This document shows positions 1-8,567 of a DNA stretch of 64,000 bases, one piece after another (the first letter of the stretch is position 1; each line of letters starts with the position of its first letter). Made by a program: the position numbers and the translations under genes. The stretch covers positions 62,001-126,000 of the forward strand of contig CAVSMB010000026.1 in NCBI GenBank assembly GCA_963728925.1. The letters are read 5' to 3'. The notes beneath the pieces were generated by a model. It was not told the origin of the DNA. It was given only the letters and a program-made list of their open reading frames with translations, and did no database searches. This DNA comes from JBBPZA01 sp963728925 (GTDB lineage: Bacteria; Actinomycetota; Thermoleophilia; Solirubrobacterales; Solirubrobacteraceae).

Positions 1-574
1 CGCGCACCATGCCCCCGCCGCGGGCGTCGAGCCAGCTCCAGCACAGATAGGAGTAGTGGACGTCGCGTCGGTCGCCCTGGTCGGCGCCGGGATCGCCGTA
101 GTGCAGCCACTTGGCGCCGCGCTTGCTGTGGCCGGCCGGCGGGTCCTGGGGGCGCTTGTAGTGCATCTCGCGCGGGATCGACCGCACGCGGACGACGAGC
201 GAGGAGCCGTCGAGGTCGGCCGGCTCGCCGCGGTGGCCGCCGGAGGGCTCGGGGCGTCGCGGCGCCTCGCGCAGCTCGTCGAGCGCGACGTGGCCGTACT
301 TCACGTTCTGCGCGTCGGCGTAGCCGGCGCCGCCGCGGTGGAAGGCCAGCGGCCCGGCCGGCGAGTCGACCAGCTCGTGGAGGTCCAGGCGCACGCAGCC
401 GTCGCGGCCGCGGCCGTCGCGGAAGGCGAGCCGGGCCGCGTCGAGCACGAACCCGGTGGGCTCGCCATCGGGAAAGCGCAGGGTGACCTGCGCGCCGCGC
501 GGGCGTACGTAGACGTCGGCGTGGCGCTGGTCGTCCTCGTCGACGCGCGTGGCGCCGTGACCGAAGAGGCGCAC
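1..574 (-). CDS. Unknown protein, runs off the window start
   Basis: The minus strand is open for 191 codons from a GTG at 574 to the window edge, so the C-terminus is missing. I do not recognise the family. The translation begins VRLFGHGATRVDEDD and is rich in charged and aromatic residues in its second half (for example KWLHYGDPG and SYLCWSWLD), with no signal peptide or membrane segment at the N-terminus. It is in the same frame as the upstream cell-wall protein and starts 30 bases after its stop, so the two are probably co-transcribed. The plus-strand open frame over the same bases has a repetitive Ala/Arg/Gly composition and is a shadow. A start further inside cannot be excluded. Confidence 0.6.
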   Translation of the reverse strand, partial: MRLFGHGATRVDEDDQRHADVYVRPRGAQVTLRFPDGEPTGFVLDAARLAFRDGRGRDGCVRLDLHELVDSPAGPLAFHRGGAGYADAQNVKYGHVALDELREAPRRPEPSGGHRGEPADLDGSSLVVRVRSIPREMHYKRPQDPPAGHSKRGAKWLHYGDPGADQGDRRDVHYSYLCWSWLDARGGGMVR

Positions 575-604
575 GGCGCGAAGGCTATCCGGCGGTGGGC
601 CCGG

Positions 605-1054
605 CTATCGCTGCCAGCCGGTGCGCGTCCGCAGGCGAAGGCCCACGCCGCAGAGCAACAAGCCGGCTCCCGCCAGGGCGACGAGCACCGTGTCGAAGCC
701 CGTGCTGGCGAGCTGCGGTCCCTGGGGGGCGCCGGTTCCGGTGCCCGTGCCCGTGCCGCTCGTTCCCGTCCCCGTCGTCCCGGACCCGGACGTGGTGGCG
801 CCGCCACTGCCGCTCGATGCGCCCCCGCCGCTGCTGCCGCTGCTGCCGCTGCCGCTGGAGGAGCTGCCGCTGGAGGAGTTGCCACCCCCTCCGCTGCCGG
901 AGGAGGAGTTGCCGCCTCCGCCGCCCCCACCTCCGCTGCTGCCGAAGGGGTCTGAGTACTGGTTGTCGCCCGCGCTCTGGGCGAGCGCCGCGGTGGGAGC
1001 GGCGACCGCGAAGAGGAGCGCGCAGACGAGGACGAGGAGGTGGCGGATCGGCAT
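605..1054 (-). CDS. Secreted Gly/Ser-rich protein with LPXTG-like anchor
   Basis: 149 residues. A signal peptide covers about residues 1 to 26 (MPIRHLLVLVCALLFAVA, cleavage near ALA-QS). Residues 40 to 105 are a low-complexity stretch of Gly, Ser and Thr. The C-terminus has a sortase-type signal: LASTGFD, then a hydrophobic helix (about 20 residues) and a basic tail ending RTRTGWQR. The motif is LAxTG rather than LPxTG, as used by class E type sortases in high-GC Gram-positives. The likely fate is covalent attachment to peptidoglycan, with the Gly/Ser stretch as a flexible wall-spanning stalk that carries no obvious folded domain. No sortase gene lies in the window. The repeat stretch could be length-variable. 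Confidence 0.82.
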   Translation of the reverse strand: MPIRHLLVLVCALLFAVAAPTAALAQSAGDNQYSDPFGSSGGGGGGGGNSSSGSGGGGNSSSGSSSSGSGSSGSSGGGASSGSGGATTSGSGTTGTGTSGTGTGTGTGAPQGPQLASTGFDTVLVALAGAGLLLCGVGLRLRTRTGWQR

Positions 1055-1144
1055 GGCGCGGAACTGTAGCGAGCCTCCTGTGAAGGCGGGCCGCTTCCCC
1101 GCACCATCGGCCAGGACCGGCGAGGAGAGCGGATCTGGCGGCGT

Positions 1145-2278
1145 CTAGCCCTCCTTGCGCTTGAGGAACGGCAGCTCGATGACGTAGTAGCTGATGGCCG
1201 CCACCACGCACGTCGCAGCCAGCGTCAGGACGAAGAGGATCGGCGTCGTGGCCGTGTGGATCTTCCCGGCGAGCCCGACCCCGGTGGCCGAGAAGTGCCC
1301 GGGATCGGCGCCGCGCCCGAGGACGTGCGCCACCGGCAGGTGCCAGAGGTAGATGCCGTAGGACAGCATGCCGATCCAGGCGACCGGCGCCCACGCCATC
1401 ACCCGTCGGGGAAGGCCGCCCGCGTGCTCGCCGAAGACGGCGGGCGCGACGACGAGCGTCAGGAAGAGGGCGGTCAGCGCGATCGAGGCCAACGTCGTCA
1501 TATAGGGCTGCTGCGTGCGCAGCTGGATGATGAGGCCGAAGAGCCCGCCGGGGTGCAGGATCACGACGAGCCCCGCGAGCGCCGCGAGCGCGCCGAGCCA
1601 GCACAGCGCCGAATGCCGCACGACCGCCCGGACGGCGCGCGGCTCGCTGCCGTTACGCTCGACCGCGACGCTGAGGACCGCCAGGCACATCCCCACCGCG
1701 AGCCACGTGACCTGCCCGGCGAGGCTCTGCGCCACCAGGTCTGAGATCAGCTGGCGTGCGGCGGCGACCTGGAAGGCGATGCCGACCGCGGCGACCACGC
1801 CGAGCGCGACGAGCTCGCCTCGCAGCCATCCCCACGGCGTGGACCCGAGCGAGATCCGCCGCAACAGCATCGCCCACAGCGGCAGCGAGAGGTAGAAGGT
1901 GACTTCGACCGAGAGGCTCCACGCCGGCGGGATGCCGCCGCCGATCGTGTCGTGCGAGTAGAGCTGGTTGAAGAAGTAGTACCGCCACCAGTCGCCCGTG
2001 AAGACGCCGACGATTCCGGGGAAGATCGCGAGGACGGTGAGCGCGACCCAGTAGGCGGGGACGATCCTCAGGACGCGCCGCCGCGCGTAGCGCGCGGTGT
2101 TCGGCACCGAGCGCCCCTTCGCGCGAGCCGAGACGTAGGGCCGGTACAGGAGGAAGCCGGAGATCGCGAAGAAGAGCAGCAGCGCCTGGTTGCCGAGCAC
2201 GATCACCGTGTCGCCGACAGCGCCGTCGTTGATCGCTCCGGTCACCGCGCAGACGTGGTAGGCGAGGATGAAGAGCAC
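1145..2278 (-). CDS. Membrane O-acyltransferase (acyltransferase 3 family)
   Basis: Integral membrane acyltransferase of the OafA/YrhL type, which transfers acyl groups (usually acetyl) to sugars of surface glycans. Evidence: the N-terminal LFILAYHV motif with the catalytic His, the FFAISGFLLYRP segment, RRVLRIVPAYWVAL and PAWSLSVEVTFYL, followed by about eight further hydrophobic helices; 377 residues is normal for the family. The GTG at 2278 is the first possible start, but the frame stays open upstream and encodes FALFDSLRGIA, which is the conserved family N-terminus. The true start therefore probably lies inside the end of the upstream glycosyltransferase gene, near 2390, where I see no standard start codon. 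Either an unusual start or a small sequence error is involved. It likely decorates the glycan made by the neighbouring genes. Confidence 0.85.
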   Translation of the reverse strand: MLFILAYHVCAVTGAINDGAVGDTVIVLGNQALLLFFAISGFLLYRPYVSARAKGRSVPNTARYARRRVLRIVPAYWVALTVLAIFPGIVGVFTGDWWRYYFFNQLYSHDTIGGGIPPAWSLSVEVTFYLSLPLWAMLLRRISLGSTPWGWLRGELVALGVVAAVGIAFQVAAARQLISDLVAQSLAGQVTWLAVGMCLAVLSVAVERNGSEPRAVRAVVRHSALCWLGALAALAGLVVILHPGGLFGLIIQLRTQQPYMTTLASIALTALFLTLVVAPAVFGEHAGGLPRRVMAWAPVAWIGMLSYGIYLWHLPVAHVLGRGADPGHFSATGVGLAGKIHTATTPILFVLTLAATCVVAAISYYVIELPFLKRKEG

Positions 2279-2393
2279 GGCGATCCCGCGAAGCGAGTCG
2301 AACAGCGCGAAGCGCGGGCTGCCCGGCGGCGGGGCGACGGCGGGCGAGGGAGCAGGCGCCGCGTCGTGGACCGGAGTGCTGGTGGCCGCCAGC

Positions 2394-4748
2394 TCAGGCC
2401 TCCAGCAGGGCCGCGACGCGCTCGAGCACGGCGTCGTCGAAGGTGCGATCCCAGTCGCTGCTCCACCGCACGTGGCTGCCCGCCGCGCGGCGCTCGTGGT
2501 CTGGAGCGCCGGCCACCGCCTCGCCCAGGGCGGCGACGACGCCCTCGACCGTCGGCTGCGCGGTGACGAGGTTGGACGAGATCTGCGCCATCGCCTCGGG
2601 AGTCTTGTTCTCGAAGCTCGACGTCACCGTTAGCATGCCGGCCGAGGCCATCTCGATCGGCACCAGGCTGGGATGCGGGGTGTGCATCAGGGCGAGTCCC
2701 ACGTCGTGGCGGCGCAGCACGCTCGCGTAGTCGTCCTGGCCCGAGCGGCGCACGAGGCTCAGCGCCGCCCCGCCGCCGAGGTCGAGGCGTCGCCCCGCCT
2801 CCACTGTTCCGATGCCGTTCAGCTCCCAGCCCCCGTCGAAGGTCCCCCGCTCGGCGGCACGACTCAGGGCGATGACGCCGAGCTCGAAGAGGTTGCGCGC
2901 CGCGTGCGGCTCGGGCCGCGCGTAGAACAGCAGCCGCCGGCTCGTCCGCGCGGCGAGCTCGGCCGCCGTGGGCGCGGACACCGGGGTGATGGCGTTCTGG
3001 AACGCGACCGAGCGGCGATCGCCGTCCCGCTCGCCGTCCGCGTAGACCCCGATCCCGTGGCGACGGAAGTAGTCGCGCAGCAGCTCGGTGGAGAAGACCG
3101 CGACGTGCGGGAAGCGGTAGGACTCCTCGGCCAGCGCGGCGTAGGTGCCCATCGGGAAGGTGAAGGGCTCGTACTCCTGGATCAGGTACAGGAAGCGGGT
3201 GCCGTCGAGCGCGCGAACCGCCTCGGCGGCGATGTGCGCGGACCACCAGGTGGTGGCGATGAAGCGATCGGCAGGGCTGACCTCGACGCTCTGGGACTCG
3301 CGCCCGAAGGCGACCTCGACGCGTTCGAAGAGCCCCTCCAGGCCGCGGTAGCCCTCGAGCTGCTTCTTCCAGGAGGGCGGCAGCGGCCCGACCGGGTCGA
3401 CGGTGACGACGCGGACGCGCTCGCCTCGCTCCGCGAGGCGGCGGGCGAGGTTCAGCTTCGCGATGTAGCCGCCGAAGAAGTGCTCCAGATCGATCGTCGG
3501 GATGAGGATGTTGACCCGCGGGGGCGCGTCGTCGCGGAGGGCCAGCTCGAGCGGCGAGATCTTCTCGGCTATGTCCCGCGGCGCGCCGGGCTGGGGCTGG
3601 GTGCGCCCGGGCTTGGGATCCAGGGTGGGCGGAGGCAGGGCGTCGAGCCGCAGCCCGCGCTGCGGGCGCTCGCGGGCGGTCGCCGCGAGCACGCGCCGCC
3701 AGGCGAACGCGTGGAAGAGCACCCATTCGGCGCCGAGCGTCTCCGGGCGCCGGCGCAGCAGCTCGCGCGCGCCGCGCAGCCCGAGCTGCGCCAGGCCGGC
3801 GAGCGACCGATCGGTGGCCAGGAAGCGATCGAGCTCGCGGCGCTTGGCGCGCGGCATGCGCGCCCCGACCCGCATGTCCAGGACGGTGGCGAACTGCAGC
3901 AGGCGGCAGACGTCGACGAAGTAGGTCAGGCGCCACTGGCGGACGCGCTCGCGAGGGTCTCGGCCCAGCGCGCCGCGCGCGCGGTCGCGCAGGCCGGTCA
4001 CCCGGTTGGCCGCTGCGTGGCCGAGCGTCGCCCCTCGGTGCTGGACGTAGTCGTAGAGCGGGGGCTGCACGAACGCGATGTCCCCGAGCGAGAGAGCAGT
4101 GAGCCCGATCCAGTGGTCGTGGAAATGGGCGAACTGCGCGGGGGGGAACGGCAGGACGTCATCGAGCAGCTCGCGCGGGAGCAGCGAGGCCGCACCGCTC
4201 ACGGCGTTGGCCACGAGCAGCGAGAGCAGGTCGGAGTGGTTGTTCTGGCGCGTGTTCCAGTAGCTGTCGGAGATCTCCTCGCCTTGGCGGTCGACGATGC
4301 GGGCGTCGCTGTAGGCGAGCTTCGCGTCGCCGATCGCACCGAGGAGGACCTCGAGCTTGTCGGGGTGCCACGCGTCGTCCTGGTCGGCCATGGCGACGTG
4401 GTCGGCCTCGACCGGGGCGAGGGCCAGCGCGCGCTCGAAGTTGCGGTAGAAGCCCAGCCGCCGCGGCGAGCGCGAGACGACGAAGCGCGGGTCTGCGCCG
4501 ACCTCGTCCTGGAGGGCCTTGAAGCGCTCGGGCCGCGAGCAGTCGTCGCTGATCACGCACACCCAGTTCTCGTGCGTCTGAGCGCGGATCGAGTCGAGCT
4601 GGCGCCGGAAGAGGTCCCGGGGCGGCTCGTAGGTCGCCATGCAGACGGCAACGAGCGGGCCGCTCGCCGGCGAGCGCTGCGGCAGCGCAAGCGATGGCGG
4701 CAGCGACTGGAGAGGGATTCGCGCGAGCTGCGACGACGGGCTCGGCAC
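2394..4748 (-). CDS. Two-domain glycosyltransferase (GT2 plus WsaF-like)
   Basis: 784 residues with two catalytic units. Residues about 31 to 240 form a GT2 (GT-A) domain: VAVCMATYEPP, ISDDCS (66 to 71) and the metal-binding ADQDDAWH (121 to 128). Residues about 408 to 780 start RVNILIPTIDLEHFFGGYIAK and match the GT-B type rhamnosyltransferase group represented by WsaF (RFLYLIQEYEPF and YARPEPHAARNLFELG are visible). It probably adds two sugars in sequence to a growing glycan. The open frame starts at a GTG, but the preceding 400 bases encode, in shifted frames, an extra N-terminal domain also present in the gene at 22691, so this start is likely internal to a longer ancestral gene. The acyltransferase follows immediately. 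Confidence 0.85.
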   Translation of the reverse strand: MPSPSSQLARIPLQSLPPSLALPQRSPASGPLVAVCMATYEPPRDLFRRQLDSIRAQTHENWVCVISDDCSRPERFKALQDEVGADPRFVVSRSPRRLGFYRNFERALALAPVEADHVAMADQDDAWHPDKLEVLLGAIGDAKLAYSDARIVDRQGEEISDSYWNTRQNNHSDLLSLLVANAVSGAASLLPRELLDDVLPFPPAQFAHFHDHWIGLTALSLGDIAFVQPPLYDYVQHRGATLGHAAANRVTGLRDRARGALGRDPRERVRQWRLTYFVDVCRLLQFATVLDMRVGARMPRAKRRELDRFLATDRSLAGLAQLGLRGARELLRRRPETLGAEWVLFHAFAWRRVLAATARERPQRGLRLDALPPPTLDPKPGRTQPQPGAPRDIAEKISPLELALRDDAPPRVNILIPTIDLEHFFGGYIAKLNLARRLAERGERVRVVTVDPVGPLPPSWKKQLEGYRGLEGLFERVEVAFGRESQSVEVSPADRFIATTWWSAHIAAEAVRALDGTRFLYLIQEYEPFTFPMGTYAALAEESYRFPHVAVFSTELLRDYFRRHGIGVYADGERDGDRRSVAFQNAITPVSAPTAAELAARTSRRLLFYARPEPHAARNLFELGVIALSRAAERGTFDGGWELNGIGTVEAGRRLDLGGGAALSLVRRSGQDDYASVLRRHDVGLALMHTPHPSLVPIEMASAGMLTVTSSFENKTPEAMAQISSNLVTAQPTVEGVVAALGEAVAGAPDHERRAAGSHVRWSSDWDRTFDDAVLERVAALLEA

Positions 4749-5166
4749 CGTCCTCGAGCACCGCGCGCAGCGCGAGGATGCAGTCGCCCTCGCGCGGGCC
4801 GATGCGGGCCATGCCCCAGAAGCCGCTGGCGTAGCTGTGAAGGGCCGGGTCCTCGCGCGGAGCCCGGATCGTGGCTCATCCGCCCGTCGCGTAGGGATCG
4901 ACCCCCGGGTGAAGCGCGCGGAACACGTCGATGCGGGGCATGCCGTGAGCGGTCACGGGCTGAGGACCCCCGTCGACGAGCAGCTGCCACCGACCGATCC
5001 GCCGCGCTCGTGGAAGCAGTAGCCCCCGACGAACAGCGCCGTCCCCGTGACCGACGCCGAGGGTCTCGGGCAGTGGCGAGTCGAGGTGCACGTGCAGCGC
5101 GCCGGCCGGAGCCCCCGCGCGAGCGGTCCGATCGCCGGCGGCTGGGATGTCCGAGACTGCGGTCAC
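4749..5166 (-). pseudogene. Frameshifted N-terminal domain of the 2394 glycosyltransferase
   Basis: Three-frame reading of the minus strand gives segments that line up with the first 120 residues of the glycosyltransferase at 22691. From a GTG at 5166: LHVHLDSPLPETLGVG; then in another frame TALFVGGYCFHERGGSVG; then RWQLLVDGGPQPVTAHGMPR; then near 4850 SYASGFWGMARIGPREG. The counterparts in the other gene are LVVRLERPLEATLP, TALFLLGTCFHPDEAV, LELLLDGVPHRPTAFSMPR and SYRSGFWATVPVP. At least three indels are needed to join them. Whether they are mutations or read errors cannot be decided here; if they are errors, the glycosyltransferase really runs from 2394 to about 5166. Confidence 0.65.
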
Positions 5167-5234
5167 GCGCGGCGGCCGAGCGTAGCGAGTCGCGTGCCGC
5201 ACGGCGCCGCGCCGGCCCGGCCTTCCGGGGCGTT

Positions 5235-6375
5235 CTAGGGGCGGCGAAGGGCCTTGAGACGGCGCAGCGGCGCGGTCAGGCGCCAGCTCGCGCTGCTCGT
5301 CAGCTCGCCCACCTGTCGCTCGTGCTCGCGCAGGCGGTCGATCTCGGCCTCGCTCTGCGGCGAGCCGCGAGCGAGCCTCGGCGAGCTGATGGGCGAGCTC
5401 GACCTCGCGGACGGTCGGGACGCCGAGGCTCCGCGACGAGGCCGCCGGGGCCTCGCCCGGCTCGCCGTCGGGCACAGGCGGCCCGGGCGCGAGCGAGGCC
5501 GGTGCCACGGCGCCGCGACGCCAGCGCACGCACGTCCAGTCGACGACCTCGAGCGGCTCGTCGATGCCTCGCTCGCGCCGGAAGTCGTCGACCGCGGCGC
5601 GGCACTCCTCGGCCACCCCGTAGTCGTCCACGATCACGTAGCCGCCGGGCGCGAGGCCGTCGTAGAGCGACTCGAGCGCCACCGCGGTCGCCTCGCGGGT
5701 GTCGCCGTCGAGGCGAAGCAGCGCCCAGCGCCCCGAGGCCAGGCCCGGCAGGGTCTCCTCGAAGAACCCGGCGACGAAGCGCACGCCCTCCTCGAGGCCG
5801 AGGCGCGCGAAGCTCGCCCTGACCTCCTCCTCGGATACGGCAAGGAAGTCGTAGGCCTTCAGGAAGGCGCCGAGCTCCCCCTCCCCCTCGTCCTCGGGCC
5901 CCCGCTGGAAGCCCTGGAAGGAGTCGGCGACCCACACCGTGCGGTCGTGGTCGCCGAGCGAGTCGAGCGTCGCGCGCATGAGGATCGAGGAGCCGCCGCG
6001 CCAGGACCCCGCCTCGATGAGATCTCCGGCAACGCCGTCCTGGACGAGGGTGCGGACGCACGCCTGCAGGTCGGCGAGTCGGCGCTGGCTGGTCATCGTG
6101 AGCCCCTGCAGTGGCCAGTCCACGCCGGCGGCGCGGGCGCGCATCTCGTCGCCCCGCAGCTCGCGAGCGACCACGGTCCCGTCGGGGACCGGGCCGACGG
6201 ACACCGTCGAGGGGCCGGTGAGGTCGGCGAGGCAGAGCTTGAGGAGGTCGAGGTAGGCCGCCCGCAGAGCCTCGGCGTCGGGCCCTGGGCCGGCCGCGCG
6301 GGGCTGCGGCGTGCTCGCCAGGCTCGCCTGGATGGCCGCAACGCGGCCCGCGTCGGAGGAAGGCGCCACGGCCAC
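5235..6375 (-). CDS. TylF/MycF-type sugar O-methyltransferase with coiled-coil tail
   Basis: Class I SAM-dependent O-methyltransferase of the macrocin O-methyltransferase family. The SAM-binding region reads DLIEAGSWRGGSSILMRA near residue 115, with WVADSFQGF and a metal-binding LRLDGDTREAT and VIVDDYG further on, all typical of TylF. After the catalytic domain a coiled coil (VELAHQLAEARSRLA, then SEAEIDRLREHERQV) ends in SASWRLTAPLRRLKALRRP. One indel near 5380 separates the two halves of the tail; without it the frame would read on to a stop at 4876. The start is taken at a GTG at 6375 because the divergent gene begins at 6470. It probably methylates a sugar hydroxyl in the locus. Confidence 0.8.
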
Positions 6376-6469
6376 GGCCGACGAAGATATACCCTCGGCG
6401 CTGTCGCCGACGCCGGGCGCCCGTGGTCGCTCGCGGGTCACCGAGAGGTCGCCTTTGTAGCCTCGACCC

Positions 6470-7369
6470 ATGTCCGGGGGACCCGTTCCGGCCGTTCTCG
6501 TGCTGGGCTCACAGGGGATGCTCGGCGCGACGGTCGCGGCAGTGCTCGGCGCGGACCCCGCGCTCCGGGTGGTCCGCGCGGCTCGCGATCCCGCCGGGTC
6601 CGACGTCCTGCGCTTCGACGCGGAGTCCGACGATCCCGAGCGCTTCCTCGCTAGCGCCGGCGTCGCCTGGGTCGTCAACGCGATCGGGATCGTCAAGCCC
6701 CTGATCGACGAGCGCGACCCCGGCAGCGTGAGCCGCGCCGTGGCGGTGAACGCCGGCTTCCCGCAGCGGCTCGCGCGGGCGGCCAGCGCCACCGGGGCAC
6801 GGGTGATCCAGATCGCCACCGACGGGGTCTTCTCCGGCCGCGAGGGCGGCTACGACGAGCTCGCGCCGCACGACGCCGACGGGGTGTACGAGCGGACCAA
6901 GAGCGGTGGCGAGGTCGACACCCCCGGCGTCGTCCACCTCCGGTGCTCGATCGTCGGGCCCGAGCGGCCTCCTCCCCGCTCGCTGCTCGGCCGGGCGCTC
7001 GCCGAGCCTCCCGGGTCGCGCATGCCTGGGTACATGAACCATCGCTGGAACGGGGTGACGACCCTGCACTTCGCCCGGCTCTGCGGAGCGATCGTGCACG
7101 GCGGCGGGCTTGAGCTCCCCGCCTTGCTGCACGTGGTCCCGGCCGACGCGGTGAGCAAGGCGGAGCTGCTGGAGCTCATCCTCGCCGCCTTCGGGCGCGA
7201 CGACGTCGCGGTCACGAGGACGCAGGCTCCGGCGTCGGTCGACCACACGCTTCGCACGCTTTATCCCGAGACCAACAGCCGCCTGTGGGGCGAAGCGGGC
7301 TACGCCCAGCCGCCGTCCATCGCGACGATGGTCGCCGAGCTGGCTGCCGGTCAGCCGCGACCCGGGTAG
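6470..7369 (+). CDS. dTDP-4-dehydrorhamnose reductase-like SDR
   Basis: 299 residues. Short-chain dehydrogenase of the RmlD substrate-binding family, which uses NAD(P)H to reduce 4-keto sugar nucleotides. The Rossmann motif is GSQGMLG at residues 13 to 19, ATDGVFSG is the typical segment before the active site, and Y140-x-x-x-K144 (YERTK) is the catalytic pair. Family members are close to 290 residues, so it is complete. It opens a plus-strand operon with the UDP-GlcNAc 2-epimerase 10 bases downstream, and is divergent from the methyltransferase at 5235. The substrate is unknown; because it sits with wecB-like and C-methyltransferase genes, an unusual deoxy-amino sugar is as likely as rhamnose. 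Confidence 0.85.
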   Translation: MSGGPVPAVLVLGSQGMLGATVAAVLGADPALRVVRAARDPAGSDVLRFDAESDDPERFLASAGVAWVVNAIGIVKPLIDERDPGSVSRAVAVNAGFPQRLARAASATGARVIQIATDGVFSGREGGYDELAPHDADGVYERTKSGGEVDTPGVVHLRCSIVGPERPPPRSLLGRALAEPPGSRMPGYMNHRWNGVTTLHFARLCGAIVHGGGLELPALLHVVPADAVSKAELLELILAAFGRDDVAVTRTQAPASVDHTLRTLYPETNSRLWGEAGYAQPPSIATMVAELAAGQPRPG

Positions 7370-7379
7370 GTTCCCGGCC

Positions 7380-8567
7380 GTGCACGACGTCCTTCTCACG
7401 CTCGGCATCCGCCCGGACCTCATCCGCGCGAGCCGCGTCATCCACATGCTGCGCGACCACCCGGAGGTCAACCTGACGCTCTGCTGGTCGGGCCAGCACT
7501 ACGACGACGCCCTCAAGGACGTCTTCATCCGCGACCTGGGCCTTCCGGATCCCGACGTCGAGCTGGGGGCGACCGGCTCGAACGACGCCGAGGTGGCCGC
7601 GTCGGTAATCGCGCGACTCTCGGGGACGCTGCGCGAGCTGCAGCCCGAGGTCGCCGTCTTCCTCGGCGACACCAACACCGTGATGGGGTCGATCGCGGCG
7701 GGCCAGCTCAACATCCCCGTCGTCCACATCGAGGGCTGCATGCGCTCCTTCGACTGGCGCATGCCCGAGGAGAAGTACCGCACGATCATCGACCACCTCT
7801 CCGACGTGATCTACACCTACTTCGACGACTACAAGGAGCAGGGCGTTCGCGAGGGCTTGAACCCTCGCAACGTCGTGGTCATCCAGAACCTGATCGTCGA
7901 CGTCCTGGAGCACTACTACTTCGCCCGCCGCGACGAGTACGAGCGCTACGCCGACGACGCCTTCTTCGCCCAGCGCGGGCTCGAGCGCAACGGCTACTTC
8001 CTGATGACCTGCCATCGCCGCGAGAGCGTCGAGTCGCCCGAGCCCCTGACGGCGATCCTCGACGTGGTCGGGCGCAGCCCGTGGCCGGTGTACTTCCCGG
8101 CGAGCTACCGCACCCAGAAGCGGCTGGTGGAGTTCGGCCTCGAGGTCCCGCCCAACGTCACGATGGTCGACCCGATCGGCTATCGCGAGCTGCTCGCGCT
8201 CCTGGGCCACTCGCGCGGCGCGCTTACCGACTCCGGGACGGTCGTCGAGGAAACCGCCGTCCTCGGTGTGCCCTCGCTCCAGATCCGCAAGGCGACCGAG
8301 CGACCGCAGGTCTATGACTGCGGCTCGAGCGTGAAGTTCGATCCGGCTCGACCCGAGGAGTACCCGGCCGGCGACCTCTTCGGAAAGCTCGAGGCCCTGC
8401 ACGGCCGCGGCTTCGACCACGGCCTCGGCGACGGCCACGCCTCCGAGCGGCTCGTCGCCGACTTGGTAGAGCGCCTGCGCTCGGGCACCATCCGCGGGCA
8501 CCGGCCCGAGGACTCCCACATCGACGTGTCGAGGTCGTACCGCGAGGATGGGCTCCCCTCCCCGTGA
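7380..8567 (+). CDS. wecB: UDP-N-acetylglucosamine 2-epimerase (WecB family)
   Basis: 395 residues, the usual family length. It interconverts UDP-GlcNAc and UDP-ManNAc (or a related amino sugar) in the cytoplasm for surface-glycan synthesis. Visible motifs: TLGIRPDLIRASRVI at the N-terminus, SGQHYDDALKDVF, VFLGDTNTVMG, HIEGCMRSFDWRMPEEKYR, TCHRRESVE and the UDP-binding DSGTVVEETAVLGVP near residue 285. The typical HxEAGLRS motif is HIEGCMRS here, so the natural substrate may differ from plain UDP-GlcNAc. The start is a GTG 10 bases after the upstream stop. The 3' end overlaps the next gene by 20 bases, which suggests translational coupling. Confidence 0.9.
   Translation: MHDVLLTLGIRPDLIRASRVIHMLRDHPEVNLTLCWSGQHYDDALKDVFIRDLGLPDPDVELGATGSNDAEVAASVIARLSGTLRELQPEVAVFLGDTNTVMGSIAAGQLNIPVVHIEGCMRSFDWRMPEEKYRTIIDHLSDVIYTYFDDYKEQGVREGLNPRNVVVIQNLIVDVLEHYYFARRDEYERYADDAFFAQRGLERNGYFLMTCHRRESVESPEPLTAILDVVGRSPWPVYFPASYRTQKRLVEFGLEVPPNVTMVDPIGYRELLALLGHSRGALTDSGTVVEETAVLGVPSLQIRKATERPQVYDCGSSVKFDPARPEEYPAGDLFGKLEALHGRGFDHGLGDGHASERLVADLVERLRSGTIRGHRPEDSHIDVSRSYREDGLPSP

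Noticed and set aside
2242..3936. A long minus-strand frame overlapping the glycosyltransferase
   Set aside because: It shares the strand but not the frame with the real gene and is Arg-rich; the other frame carries the GT motifs.
2673..5822. A 1049-codon plus-strand open frame
   Set aside because: It lies antisense to the glycosyltransferase and methyltransferase genes, is composed mainly of Arg, Ala, Gly and Glu, and shows no motif; it is a shadow of GC-rich codon use on the other strand.
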